Source: Klebsiella ornithinolytica NBRC 105727 = ATCC 31898 (GTDB lineage Bacteria; Pseudomonadota; Gammaproteobacteria; Enterobacterales; Enterobacteriaceae). Taken from it: DNA of 64,000 bases. Positions 18,875 through 27,469 of this stretch are shown one piece after another. Within the stretch, counting starts at the first letter, position 1; every line of letters starts with the position of its first letter. The notes under the pieces are model-generated. The model was not told the origin of the DNA, made no database searches, and saw only the letters and a program-made list of their open reading frames with translations. Where the stretch lies: the NCBI RefSeq assembly GCF_001598295.1, contig NZ_BCYR01000003.1, positions 186,001 through 250,000 of the forward strand, written 5' to 3'. The translations under genes were made by a program, and so were the position numbers.

Positions 18875-20326
18875 GTGAAAACATTAAACCGTCGTGATTT
18901 TCCCGGCGCGCAGTACCCTGAACGTATCATCCAGTTCGGTGAAGGTAACTTTCTTCGGGCATTTGTCGACTGGCAGCTTGATCTGCTGAATGAGCATACC
19001 GACCTGAACGCCGGCGTGGTGATTGTTCGCCCCATAGAGAGCGCGTTCCCCCCGTCGTTGAGCACGCAGGATGGGCTGTACACCACCATTATCCGCGGTT
19101 TGAACGAACGGGGTGAGGCGGTGAGCGATGCGCGTCTGATCCGTTCGGTAAACCGGGAAATCAGCGTTTACGCGGATTATGACGCCTTCCTTCAGCTGGC
19201 TCATAACCCGGATATGCGCTTTGTGTTTTCCAATACCACCGAAGCCGGCATCAGCTATCACGCCGGCGATCGGTTTGAAGATGCGCCGGCGGTGAGCTAC
19301 CCGGCAAAACTGACCCGACTGCTGTACGAGCGTTACAGCCACTTCGCCGGCGCGGCGGATAAAGGCTGGATCATTATCCCTTGCGAACTGATCGATTATA
19401 ACGGCGAAGCGCTGCGCGAGCTGGTGCTGCGCTATGCTCATGAATGGGCGCTGCCGGCGGCATTTATGACCTGGCTGCAGGAGGCAAATACTTTCTGCTC
19501 GACGCTGGTTGACCGTATCGTAACGGGCTACCCGCGTGATGAAGCCGCGGCGATCGAAGCGCAGCTGGGGTACAAAGACGGTTTCCTCGCCACCGCCGAA
19601 CACTTCTATCTGTTTGTTATCCAGGGGCCAAAATCGCTGGCCGCTGAACTGCGTCTGGATAAATTGCCACTTAATGTCCTGATTGTTGATGATATTAAGC
19701 CGTACAAAGAGCGGAAAGTGGCGATTCTTAACGGCGCACATACCGCCCTGGTACCGGTGGCCTACCAGGCAGGGCTGGATACCGTCGGCGAAGCGATGAA
19801 TGACCCGGAGATTTGTGCATTCGTCGAGAAGGCGATATATACAGAGATTATTCCGGTGCTCGATCTGCCGCGTGCTGAACTGGACTCTTTTGCCAGCGCG
19901 GTGACAGGGCGTTTTCGCAATCCGTATATCAAACATCAGCTGCTCTCCATTGCGCTAAACGGCATGACCAAATTCCGCACCCGCATTCTGCCGCAGCTGC
20001 TGGCAGGGCAGGCGAAATCAGGTAAACTACCGGCGCGTCTGACTTTTGCGCTGGCGGCGTTGATTGCCTTCTATCGCGCGGAGCGCGATGGCGCAACTTA
20101 TCCGGTGCAGGATGACGCCGAATGGATGACGCGTTTCCAGACCCTGTGGGCGCAGCATCGCGACGCGCAGATCGGCACTCGTGAACTGGTGAAAGCGGTG
20201 CTATCGATGACCTCTCATTGGGAGCAGGATCTGACGCAGATTAATGGCCTGGTTGAACAGGTAACGCAGGATCTTGATGCCATTCTGCTGCGCGGCATGC
20301 GAGAAGCGGTGAAGCCGTTGTGCTGA
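18875..20326 (+). CDS. uxaB: tagaturonate reductase UxaB (altronate oxidoreductase)
   Basis: A 483-residue NAD-dependent reductase of tagaturonate to altronate in galacturonate breakdown. The N-terminus [20 protein letters not shown] and the active-site region [19 protein letters not shown] match E. coli UxaB. The start is GTG at 18875 with GAGGGA upstream, which gives the E. coli length. An imperfect palindrome (GGTTGTATGACC at 18843-18854) shortly upstream resembles an ExuR/UxuR half-pair (TGGTATACCA type) and may mediate hexuronate control. Confidence 0.95.
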   Translation: MKTLNRRDFPGAQYPERIIQFGEGNFLRAFVDWQLDLLNEHTDLNAGVVIVRPIESAFPPSLSTQDGLYTTIIRGLNERGEAVSDARLIRSVNREISVYADYDAFLQLAHNPDMRFVFSNTTEAGISYHAGDRFEDAPAVSYPAKLTRLLYERYSHFAGAADKGWIIIPCELIDYNGEALRELVLRYAHEWALPAAFMTWLQEANTFCSTLVDRIVTGYPRDEAAAIEAQLGYKDGFLATAEHFYLFVIQGPKSLAAELRLDKLPLNVLIVDDIKPYKERKVAILNGAHTALVPVAYQAGLDTVGEAMNDPEICAFVEKAIYTEIIPVLDLPRAELDSFASAVTGRFRNPYIKHQLLSIALNGMTKFRTRILPQLLAGQAKSGKLPARLTFALAALIAFYRAERDGATYPVQDDAEWMTRFQTLWAQHRDAQIGTRELVKAVLSMTSHWEQDLTQINGLVEQVTQDLDAILLRGMREAVKPLC

Positions 20327-20350
20327 TTTAAACATCGTCAAACAACGTTG

Positions 20351-20369
20351 ACCCGGCCACGGCCGGGTT
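20351..20369 (+). terminator. hairpin after uxaB
   Basis: ACCCGGCC and GGCCGGGT form a strong stem 24 bases past the uxaB stop, followed by a short T/A-rich tail. It is probably the uxaB terminator. Confidence 0.6.
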
Positions 20370-20622
20370 ATTAACTTGCTTTATTTAGTTACAACATACA
20401 ATGGCTGCAAATCAAAAACAAACCGCGCAGATCTGTAGCGCTGAAAACAACAATCGCCAGGCAGCGGTAAATGCGCGTACAGATAAAGACGAATAAGGGC
20501 AAATTGTGCCCCCGCCGCTTGAAGAAATGTCAGGCCAGGAAAATAATGGGACATCGTAACTGCAAAACGTTAATCGATCGCCCGCGTAACCGGTCCAGTT
20601 CGGACATCAGGAGAGATAATCG

Positions 20623-21063
20623 ATGGTTGTTGATATTCGCGAGGTCTGTGCGCAAGACAAGTCGCAATGGCTGCAGCTTTGGCAAGGCTATACCTCTTTT
20701 TATGACAGCCCGCAGCCGGCCGATGTCACGGAATACACCTGGCAGCGGTTACTGGACCACGGCTCACCGGTTCTGGGGCGTGTGGCCGTGGTCGACGATC
20801 GCGTAGCGGGTTTTGCAATCTGCGTCCTCCATGAAGGGACCTGGGTGAAAACCCCGATTTGCTATCTGGAAGACCTGTTCGTCGATCCGCAGCTCCGCGG
20901 CCGCGGCATTGCCCGGCAATTGATGCAGGCGCTACGGGCGGAAGCCAAAGAGCAAGGATGGTCGCGCCTTTACTGGCATACGCGCACCGACAATCCGGCC
21001 CGTCGACTGTATGACGAATTTACTCCCGCTGATGATTACGTGCGTTATCGCATCACCTGTTAA
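20623..21063 (+). CDS. GNAT N-acetyltransferase
   Basis: A 146-residue GNAT protein. The core is CYLEDLFVDPQLRGRGIARQ, with the acetyl-CoA loop near residue 91, and the C-terminal part is WHTRTDNPARRLYDEF. GGAGAG lies seven bases before the ATG. It occupies the place between uxaB and tam where E. coli has yneE. It resembles the spermidine/diamine acetyltransferase-like branch in general shape only. The substrate is unknown. Confidence 0.8.
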   Translation: MVVDIREVCAQDKSQWLQLWQGYTSFYDSPQPADVTEYTWQRLLDHGSPVLGRVAVVDDRVAGFAICVLHEGTWVKTPICYLEDLFVDPQLRGRGIARQLMQALRAEAKEQGWSRLYWHTRTDNPARRLYDEFTPADDYVRYRITC

Positions 21064-21131
21064 AACAGGTCAAAAGAAAAGCCGTTGTTCAGCGTCGCCT
21101 GGCGGCTGAAAACAACTCAGGAGAATAAAAA

Positions 21132-21230
21132 ATGGAAAAACGCATCGAGACCGCCATTAACCTGATTATGTTTCTTTCGCTGCTGGCCACCGCGTGGGAT
21201 CTCTCGCTGGTGCACCATCTTTCCTGGTAA
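21132..21230 (+). CDS. predicted 32-residue membrane peptide
   Basis: An ATG with GGAG eight bases upstream opens a 32-residue frame. After a charged start (MEKRIE) comes one hydrophobic stretch (AINLIMFLSLLATAWDLSLV) and a short HHLSW end, so it is a likely single-pass inner-membrane peptide. An imperfect hairpin (GTTGTTCAGC ... GCTGAAAACAAC) precedes it and a strong GC hairpin follows, so it looks like a defined transcription unit. I do not recognise it as a named small protein. Confidence 0.55.
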   Translation: MEKRIETAINLIMFLSLLATAWDLSLVHHLSW

Positions 21231-21237
21231 CTCTGCT

Positions 21238-21259
21238 GCGGCGCCTGCTTTGGCGCCGC
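21238..21259. terminator. hairpin between small ORF and convergent LysR
   Basis: GCGGCGCC and GGCGCCGC form a perfect 8-bp stem around TGCTTT. It lies eight bases after the small ORF and directly before the convergent LysR stop. There is no T-run. Confidence 0.5.
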
Positions 21260-22192
21260 TCAACCGCGCCGGATGTTTATTGCTGAAGCATGATATTGTG
21301 CCAGAAGAGAGGGCACCGTGGTTTTCAGGAAAGATATCACCTGATTGATTGCGGGTGAAATCGGTTTTTGCGGTGGGGTCAAGGCATGTAAATCAAAAGC
21401 GGGGATGTGATAACCCGGCAATAGCTCAACCATTTCACCATTGCTTATTTCTTTCATGCATGCCGGCGCCTGAAGAACGCCAATGCCGATGCCGCGTTTG
21501 ACCAGCCCATAAATAGAACTCCAGTGGGTGGTCGCCACCACCGTATTGATACGGGTGTGAACCACCACGCCATCCTCGCCATACAGTATCAGGTCTCCAC
21601 CATCAAAAATCCCCTTTACGCGAATAAAAGGATGATGGCGGAGCTGTTCCGGAACGGTAATGGCCTCGCTGTTGCGGAGGTATTCAGCTGAGGCAACAAG
21701 TTTTCTTTCAACCTGGCCAAGCGGGTGGGCAATAAAAATCCCGTTTGCTAATTTTCCCAGACGCAGAGAGATGTCGACCCCCTCAGTGACCGGATCCACA
21801 ATTGCATCATTGAGGGTGAGATCGATTTTTAGCAAAGGATAGGCGGCATAGAGCAGTGCCAATAGTTCTGGCACCACCGTTTCGCCGAAGCAGCAGGGCG
21901 AAGACAGACGTAACGTCCCGGCAAGTCGATCTTCCGTCGGTGTCACGGCGCGAATGGCTTCTGCCGCCGCCGCAAGGACAATTTTGCTGTGGTTGTAGAA
22001 CGTCATGCCATAATCCGTGCAGGTGATAGCGCGCGGATTGCGCATCAGTAAACGTACTGCCAGATATTTTTCCAGTCGGGTGAGGGTTTCACTTACCGAA
22101 GATTGCCCCATATGCAGATCTTTGGCTGCCTGCGAGATGCTCCCTCGTTCGACAACCCGGGCATATACGCGCATGGCCAGAATCATATCCAT
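21260..22192 (-). CDS. LysR-family regulator
   Basis: A 310-residue LysR-type regulator of the CrgA/DsdC-like branch, with the HTH GSISQAAKDLHMGQSSVSET and the effector domain containing the typical VDISLRLG motif. It is divergent from the MrkH-like PilZ gene with a 200-base AT-rich region between them. It may control that gene, but no operator is evident. It has no E. coli counterpart at this place. Confidence 0.85.
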   Translation of the reverse strand: MDMILAMRVYARVVERGSISQAAKDLHMGQSSVSETLTRLEKYLAVRLLMRNPRAITCTDYGMTFYNHSKIVLAAAAEAIRAVTPTEDRLAGTLRLSSPCCFGETVVPELLALLYAAYPLLKIDLTLNDAIVDPVTEGVDISLRLGKLANGIFIAHPLGQVERKLVASAEYLRNSEAITVPEQLRHHPFIRVKGIFDGGDLILYGEDGVVVHTRINTVVATTHWSSIYGLVKRGIGIGVLQAPACMKEISNGEMVELLPGYHIPAFDLHALTPPQKPISPAINQVISFLKTTVPSLLAQYHASAINIRRG

Positions 22193-22393
22193 AGCATTTT
22201 CCGTATTCAGTATTGGCCTAATTATAGTCTTTTCTGGCGAGTAAATAGCGGCATGCTATAAACCATTCAATCTGTACAAACCATAAATAATTTCACTGCA
22301 AAATAACAATCGTATTAATTGATATTTATTATCGTGTTTATTGACTTAAGTTTATTTTTATCTTCACTTAAGATTTGCGCTGAGGTGAAGTAT

Positions 22394-23122
22394 ATGTCAA
22401 GAATACATCGTACGAATAAATATGATTTAATGGGTTTATTGAGAGAGGAGTTAAAAAAGAAAAGTCTCCTGCAAATACACACGCAAGATAACCTGATGAC
22501 CACTCAGTTGAAAAAGGTGAGTGCCGCCGGTTTTACCACCGACCTTGATATTTCTGATGGTAAAAAATTATCCTTTACTATTTTTAGCGAGAATGGAAAG
22601 GCTAATTTTTTTTCACGGAGAAAGAAGGGTGTAGCGGACAGTATCGGGACACTATTTAATCTCCCGGATAGCATTACAATAACCCAGAGAAGAGCGCATC
22701 CGCGCCTGACGACGGCGCCGGACTATCCTTTCTTCTGCCATGGCCGTTTTCGTAATGGCAAAAACTATCATTTTGCGATCGATAATCTATCCTGCGGCGG
22801 CTGCGGATTAATAGCGCATCAGGCATTCAGTGAATTAAAAGTCGCTAACCTGTATCTGAAGCAAGCCATATTAAATCTTGGTGCCTATGGCGAAATAATC
22901 GTTGATCTGGCGATAAAAAATATTTATAGCCCCCCCTGTTTTGGCCGCGACAGCCGCGTTGAATATCGTATTTCATGTCAATTTATCTTTCGCCACGAGG
23001 ACGATAAACAGCGGATGGAAGACCTTATGCTTGAGTTGACGATCAATGAGAAAAGAAAAAAACGCGTAATGCCAGAAAGCGGTCATTACAACGACAAAAA
23101 CGACGCTGACGCCCGGCGATAG
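22394..23122 (+). CDS. MrkH-like PilZ-domain c-di-GMP receptor/regulator
   Basis: A 242-residue protein with an N-terminal YcgR-like domain (about residues 8-90) and a C-terminal PilZ domain. The c-di-GMP site is complete: RRAHPR (residues 99-104) and NLSCGG (131-136). The end QFIFRHEDDKQRMEDLMLEL with KRKKR and the start NKYDLMGLLREELKKK resemble the Klebsiella type 3 fimbria activator MrkH, from memory, in both order and length. The start ATG 22394 follows GAGGTGAAG. No mrk fimbrial gene is in the window. The gene is AT-richer than its neighbours, which suggests transfer. Confidence 0.75.
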   Translation: MSRIHRTNKYDLMGLLREELKKKSLLQIHTQDNLMTTQLKKVSAAGFTTDLDISDGKKLSFTIFSENGKANFFSRRKKGVADSIGTLFNLPDSITITQRRAHPRLTTAPDYPFFCHGRFRNGKNYHFAIDNLSCGGCGLIAHQAFSELKVANLYLKQAILNLGAYGEIIVDLAIKNIYSPPCFGRDSRVEYRISCQFIFRHEDDKQRMEDLMLELTINEKRKKRVMPESGHYNDKNDADARR

Positions 23123-23146
23123 CGCATTGCGTGGCTATCTCGCCGG
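23113..23146. terminator. hairpin between PilZ gene and tam
   Basis: CCGGCGATAG faces CTATCTCGCCGG, a 10-bp stem with a two-base bulge. It begins inside the stop region of the PilZ gene and lies before the convergent tam stop. Confidence 0.45.
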
Positions 23147-23158
23147 ACGTCTCTGTCA

Positions 23159-23923
23159 TCAGAGGCGAGGTTTGCGCTGCGCGACGATAAACAGTCGTGG
23201 GAACAGCAGCAGGACCTTTCCGTTACGCTGTAGCGGATAGTGTTGCTGCAACAGCGCCAGATAGCGTTCGAGGAATCCCTCCTGCTGCCCGGCATCGAGC
23301 GGTTGCAGGTAGGGGCGAAGCCCCGTGGATTGCAGCCAGTCGATAATCGCCTGGTGCGACTCCAGCGGGTGGTAATATGTTGTTCGCCAGATATCCACCT
23401 CGCAACCGCAGGCGGTGAGAATATCGTAATACGCCTGCGCACCCGGCAGCGGATGACGTCCGCTCTCCGGGAATCCCATCTCCTGCGCCACCTGACGCAT
23501 AAGCGTGTGGGAGGGTTCCTGCCAGTTGTCCGGCATTTGTACCGCCAGCAAGCCGTTATCCGCCAGCTGATTAACGAGGTGCGGAAACAGGGTTTCATGA
23601 TCCGTCAGCCACTGCAGCGATGCGTTCGCATAGAGAAGATCCGCGGGGCGTTCGGGTTGATACTGGCGAATATCGGCGGCGACGAACCGGCAGGTCGGCA
23701 GCGCCCGGGCGGCGTCATCGAGCATCGCCGGTGAGCTGTCGACGCCGACAAGGGTCGCTTCCGGCCAGGCATGATGCAGCAAAGCGGTGCTGTTACCAGG
23801 ACCGCAGCCCAGATCGACAGCGAATGTGACGGGATGCTGTGCAATACGGGCGACTAATTCAGCGGCGGGGCGCGTACGTTCAGCGCCAAATTTCAGATAC
23901 AGGGAAGGATTCCAGTCGGCCAT
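23159..23923 (-). CDS. tam: trans-aconitate 2-methyltransferase Tam
   Basis: A 254-residue SAM-dependent methyltransferase that methylates trans-aconitate. The SAM motif I is [14 protein letters not shown] near residue 38, and the N-terminus [20 protein letters not shown] is the Tam signature. The length fits E. coli Tam (252). In E. coli tam lies next to yneE and uxaB; here other genes have replaced yneE. Confidence 0.92.
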   Translation of the reverse strand: MADWNPSLYLKFGAERTRPAAELVARIAQHPVTFAVDLGCGPGNSTALLHHAWPEATLVGVDSSPAMLDDAARALPTCRFVAADIRQYQPERPADLLYANASLQWLTDHETLFPHLVNQLADNGLLAVQMPDNWQEPSHTLMRQVAQEMGFPESGRHPLPGAQAYYDILTACGCEVDIWRTTYYHPLESHQAIIDWLQSTGLRPYLQPLDAGQQEGFLERYLALLQQHYPLQRNGKVLLLFPRLFIVAQRKPRL

Positions 23924-24007
23924 GGGTGACTCCGGGTAAGATATACGCGTTCATCAGCATAGAGGGCAATGCCATCAGATAAAACGTCTTTTGCTCGCGA
24001 TGAAGGA

Positions 24008-24030
24008 ATTGTCACCCTTTTTGTGACAAT
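24008..24030. promoter_or_regulatory. inverted repeat upstream of tam
   Basis: ATTGTCAC and GTGACAAT form perfect 8-bp arms around CCTTTTT, followed at once by another GTCAC. It lies 85 bases upstream of tam and could be a binding site. No regulator is assigned. Confidence 0.35.
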
Positions 24031-24080
24031 GTCACGCACGAGCGGTACGCCGCACGTGCCTCAGCGTTTACACGTGGGCT

Positions 24081-24099
24081 ATGCCGGGGAGCCCGGCAT
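24081..24099. terminator. hairpin after DUF2913-like gene
   Basis: ATGCCGGG and CCCGGCAT form a perfect 8-bp stem with a three-base loop, 25 bases past the stop of the minus-strand gene at 24124. No T-run is seen. Confidence 0.4.
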
Positions 24100-24123
24100 G
24101 TGTAATGTGCAATGTGCGGGCGG

Positions 24124-24414
24124 TTAATCGCTCTCCTTGAGCGCTTCGGCGCGTTTCGCCGTGGCATAGACGAAGTCCAGCATCGGCTCCAGATCGGTGT
24201 CATACCCGGCCTGAATAATTTTACCGCGCAGCCATTCGATTTCGCTGGTGATATCCGGATGGAAGATATTGTTGTCCTGAGCTTTACGCAGCCATTTCAG
24301 CAGGAAATTGTTCTTTCCTCTGATTCCACCCGATTTTTTTGATTTTCCATGAATTTTCAGCGCGACTAAGATGCAGTAATAGAAATGAACGCGCTGATTA
24401 AAGCTTTGATGCAT
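24124..24414 (-). CDS. DUF2913-like small protein
   Basis: A 96-residue protein from ATG 24414 (a TTG eight codons upstream is also in frame). The pattern NNFLLKWLRKAQDNNIF followed by IEWLRGKIIQAG resembles the DUF2913 family of short enterobacterial proteins, as far as I remember it. The function is unknown. It has no signal peptide or membrane segment and stands alone between tam and an MFS gene. Confidence 0.6.
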   Translation of the reverse strand: MHQSFNQRVHFYYCILVALKIHGKSKKSGGIRGKNNFLLKWLRKAQDNNIFHPDITSEIEWLRGKIIQAGYDTDLEPMLDFVYATAKRAEALKESD

Positions 24415-24642
24415 TTGCGTATTTCCCGCCAGGCTCAAGAACTCACCGTCGTGGTCAGTGATTCGGATTGGGTTACGTCACGGGCCGGATCTTTAATTAC
24501 GCGATCTCTGTTATGCCACCCGCCACGTCAGTGCGCCTGTAACCAGACGTGACAAGGATGTTGGCACGGATGCGGAATCACAGTCAATTATTGATTAGTT
24601 TTTTACCGGCTCCGGTAACCTGCGGCTACCGGAGACCGTCGC

Positions 24643-25833
24643 TCATACGTGGCGCAAAGCGGCGCGTTGCTGCAGGTGGACACGAAAAACCAGCAGGAAT
24701 GCCAGCACGACGACCACCGCGGCCAGCAGATAAATTGTATCCAGTGCATAATAGCCGGCGACCCAGCCAGCCAGCGGACCGGTCAAACCCAGCGCTAAAT
24801 CGAGAAAGGCCGAATAGGTCCCCAGCGCCGTCCCCTGGTTTTGTTCTTCAACCTGTCTGACCGCCTCCACGCCCAGCGCCGGGAAAACCAAAGAGAAACC
24901 GCTGCCGGTCAGCAGTGCGCCGAGGCCGGCTATCCATGCGGAAGGCGCGAGCCAGATAATCATCAGCCCGAGACACTCGACCACGAAGCAGACCAGAGAG
25001 ACGCGGACGCCGCCATAGCGGGTAATTACATTGCCTGCGACCAGGCGAACACAGATAAACCCGGCGCTGAACAGGGAGAGGGTAAATGCCGCGCCTTGCC
25101 AGCGATGCGCGGAAAAGTAGAGCGTGATGAAGGTCGCGATGACCCCGAATCCGACGGTTCCCAGGGCCAGGCCCAGGCCATAAGGCCAGATCTTGCGCAC
25201 CACCACGTGGAACGGCGCCCGGATACCGGCGGTGACGCTGACATCCTGGCGCGTACGGGCAAAGAGCAGGCCAATCACCGCCACCAGAACGACCACCGCG
25301 GCAAAACCGCTGATACCAAAGACGCTGTTGAGCATCACGCCGAGTGGCGCGCCTACCGCCATCGCCACATAGGTGGCCACGCCATTCCACGAAATCACTC
25401 GCGAAGTATGGATCGCCCCCACGGTTTTAATTCCCCACAGCGTTGCTCCCGTCGCGGTAAAGCTTTCACCGACGCCGAGGAAAATACGCCCAATCAACAA
25501 AGCGCTAATCGCCAGCACCGGCACCGATTGCAGCGCCACAGCAACCAGTGTGAACAGACCGCTCAACAGGCAGCAGACGATCCCAAGACTGACGACCTTT
25601 TTCGGCCCCCAGATATCCGTATAGCGTCCGGCGTGCGGCCGACTGAACAGCGTCGAAATGTACTGCAGGCTGATAACAACACCGGCAATGAGCGTACTGT
25701 ATCCCAGCTGGTAATGGATATATCCCGGCAACACGGCAAGCGGCAGGCCGATGGAGAGATAGCAGATACAGGTGAAAACGACGATCGAGATAATGCGCAG
25801 ATTAAGCTGAGTATTACTGACTGAAGAGGTCAT
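24643..25833 (-). CDS. MFS transporter, YhhS/YfcJ-like
   Basis: A 396-residue MFS protein with about twelve membrane segments. The start MTSSVSNTQLNLRIISIVVF and segments such as ISLQYISTLFSRPHAGRY and GSGFSLVFPALGVEAV are close to E. coli YhhS (arabinose exporter-like, UPF0226). The ATG at 25833 is chosen by homology; 22 further in-frame codons upstream are unlike the family. The ribosome binding site is poor. The substrate is unknown. Confidence 0.82.
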   Translation of the reverse strand: MTSSVSNTQLNLRIISIVVFTCICYLSIGLPLAVLPGYIHYQLGYSTLIAGVVISLQYISTLFSRPHAGRYTDIWGPKKVVSLGIVCCLLSGLFTLVAVALQSVPVLAISALLIGRIFLGVGESFTATGATLWGIKTVGAIHTSRVISWNGVATYVAMAVGAPLGVMLNSVFGISGFAAVVVLVAVIGLLFARTRQDVSVTAGIRAPFHVVVRKIWPYGLGLALGTVGFGVIATFITLYFSAHRWQGAAFTLSLFSAGFICVRLVAGNVITRYGGVRVSLVCFVVECLGLMIIWLAPSAWIAGLGALLTGSGFSLVFPALGVEAVRQVEEQNQGTALGTYSAFLDLALGLTGPLAGWVAGYYALDTIYLLAAVVVVLAFLLVFRVHLQQRAALRHV

Positions 25834-26033
25834 AACATCATGGTATTTCAAACGAAGGTGTGAGCAGCATAGCGCAGACCCGGTCATTCGGACGAGCACA
25901 GGATGCGTTTTTCCGCTGTTTTAGCCAAACCCACCAAAATTAGCGTTGGGACAAGACGAATCTGTGCAAGTCTGCGTATTCAATGTATAAATTTTCTACT
26001 GGCTCTATTCTGTGTTCACCGTCAGGAGGGAAG

Positions 26034-26480
26034 ATGACAAAAGATTTCACCGATATCGCCGTGCTGTTTGTCGCGGGATTTGGCCCCATCACGCAAAACA
26101 CCGCGCTGAGCCATGCCTTTTATGGCGAGATGTTAGGTTTACCGTTGAAACGGATGGCGGGTAACGATGACTATCTGCTGACCGAGCAGGATGCGCTGGC
26201 GGGAGTGAAACATTTTGCCCTCTGGCCGCTGGCCCAGGCGGCGTTCTCCTGCTTTGGCAGTGAAGAGTGGCCGGCAGATCTGCCCGTTCCCCAGGCGTGG
26301 ATTGAATTTGAAGTGCGCGATATTCAGGCCGCCACCGACGTACTGATGGCCAAAGGATACCAACTGCTGATAGCCAACCGGGAAGAACCATGGGGTCAGA
26401 CCGTCACCCGACTGCTCAGCCCGGAAGGGCTGCTGACGGGCGTCACAATTACGCCATGGCTCCGCGAGGAGGCTCCGTGA
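26034..26480 (+). CDS. VOC-family (glyoxalase-like) protein
   Basis: A 148-residue protein with a vicinal-oxygen-chelate fold. The pattern LSHAFYGEMLGLPLKRMAGND is the typical first beta-alpha unit, followed by IEFEVRDIQAATDVLMAKGYQLL and ending with the strand PEGLLTGVTITPWL. AGGAGG lies directly upstream of ATG 26034. Its stop overlaps the GTG start of the next GNAT gene, so the two are translated together. It could bind metal or an antibiotic-like ligand. No function is proven. Confidence 0.78.
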   Translation: MTKDFTDIAVLFVAGFGPITQNTALSHAFYGEMLGLPLKRMAGNDDYLLTEQDALAGVKHFALWPLAQAAFSCFGSEEWPADLPVPQAWIEFEVRDIQAATDVLMAKGYQLLIANREEPWGQTVTRLLSPEGLLTGVTITPWLREEAP

Positions 26481-27022
26481 AAGCGCCACTCTTAACCACC
26501 GACAGGCTGCGGCTGGTCCCGCTGGTCAAAGACGACGCGCCGCAGATTCAGGCGGTGTTTCCGCAATGGGAAATCGTGCGCCATCTGGCGGCCAGTTTTC
26601 CGTGGCCGTTCCCGGACGACGGCGCGTCTCGCTATGTGAACACGATTGCCTTACCGGCTGCCGAAAAGGGGAGCGGCTGGTTCTGGACGATTCGCCGCCA
26701 GGCCGACCCGGAGCAGCTTATCGGCCTGATTACGCTCTCCGACCAGGCGGATAACAATCGCGGCTTCTGGCTGGATCCGGCCTGGCAGCGTCAGGGGTTA
26801 ATGACCGAAGCCTGCCGCTGTGTGACCGATTTCTGGTTTAACACTCTCCATCGGGAGGTGCTGCGCGCGCCTAAAGCCCGCGACAACGATGGATCGAGGA
26901 AAATATCGATGAACAGCGGCATGCGCCTGATTCGCGTAGAGAAACAGCAGTTTACCGCGGGCATGCTGGATGCAGAATTGTGGGAAATCACCCGGGAGGA
27001 GTGGAACCGCCTGGTGCGCTGA
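26477..27022 (+). CDS. GNAT acetyltransferase, RimJ/RimL-like
   Basis: A 181-residue acetyltransferase of the RimJ-like group (start KAPLLTTDRLRLVPL; core FWLDPAWQRQGLMTEACRCV with the acetyl-CoA loop near residue 107). The start is GTG 26477, overlapping the VOC stop, with AGGAGG four bases upstream. It forms a two-gene unit with the VOC protein, which may mean modification of a small molecule such as an antibiotic. This is inference. Confidence 0.8.
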   Translation: MKAPLLTTDRLRLVPLVKDDAPQIQAVFPQWEIVRHLAASFPWPFPDDGASRYVNTIALPAAEKGSGWFWTIRRQADPEQLIGLITLSDQADNNRGFWLDPAWQRQGLMTEACRCVTDFWFNTLHREVLRAPKARDNDGSRKISMNSGMRLIRVEKQQFTAGMLDAELWEITREEWNRLVR

Positions 27023-27028
27023 AGCACG

Positions 27029-27250
27029 ATGCGGCTCGTGACCAACATCCTGAAATGGTGTGGGGCAGCCTACTTATGCTGGCCAGGCTTTCAGCTTCTG
27101 CTTCGTCCACGTCAGGCCTTCGATACGCGCCAGTCTACCGCGCCTTCTACCAGCAACTGGTTTTTAAAAGGAGTGCTCGGGAACGTATTAAATCCGAAAA
27201 TGGGGGTATTTATGCTCTTTGCGGCCAGACTGGCGCTCAGTTACCGCTAA
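27029..27250 (+). pseudogene. remnant of a LysE/RhtB-family exporter
   Basis: A 73-residue piece. WCGAAYLCWPGFQLLLRP corresponds to the middle of LysE/RhtB exporters (AAYLxxxG region), FLKGVLGNVLNPKMGVFML to the conserved NxLNPK segment, and the end FAARLALSYR to the usual C-terminus. The N-terminal third and about 70 residues between NPK and the end are missing, so it is an internally deleted relic. The 220 bases that follow, up to the next gene, hold no intact frame. Confidence 0.65.
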
Positions 27251-27469
27251 CCGTTACGGGGGCTGCAAGCCCCCCGCATTATTTATCCGTCGCATTGACC
27301 ACCACACTTCGTTGTTCAGCGAAGCATCTTCATCGGGCTCCTCTACACTGGCAGCAGTGGTCGGCCTGCGCTCCGCGTTTTCTGCTGGTCGGCCTGTTTA
27401 TTACCACGACACCAAGAGAACAGTAGAAACGTCATTCTCTTATTGAGATTTTCAGCGGCGAGGTAGCGA

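Noticed and set aside
20401..20496. A 31-codon ATG frame after uxaB
   Set aside because: No Shine-Dalgarno sequence, and composition (Gln, Asn, Ala) gives no support.
24841..25824. A 327-residue plus-strand frame opposite the YhhS-like gene
   Set aside because: Composition rich in Arg, Gln, Asp and Asn with no hydrophobic core; it is the complement of a membrane protein gene.
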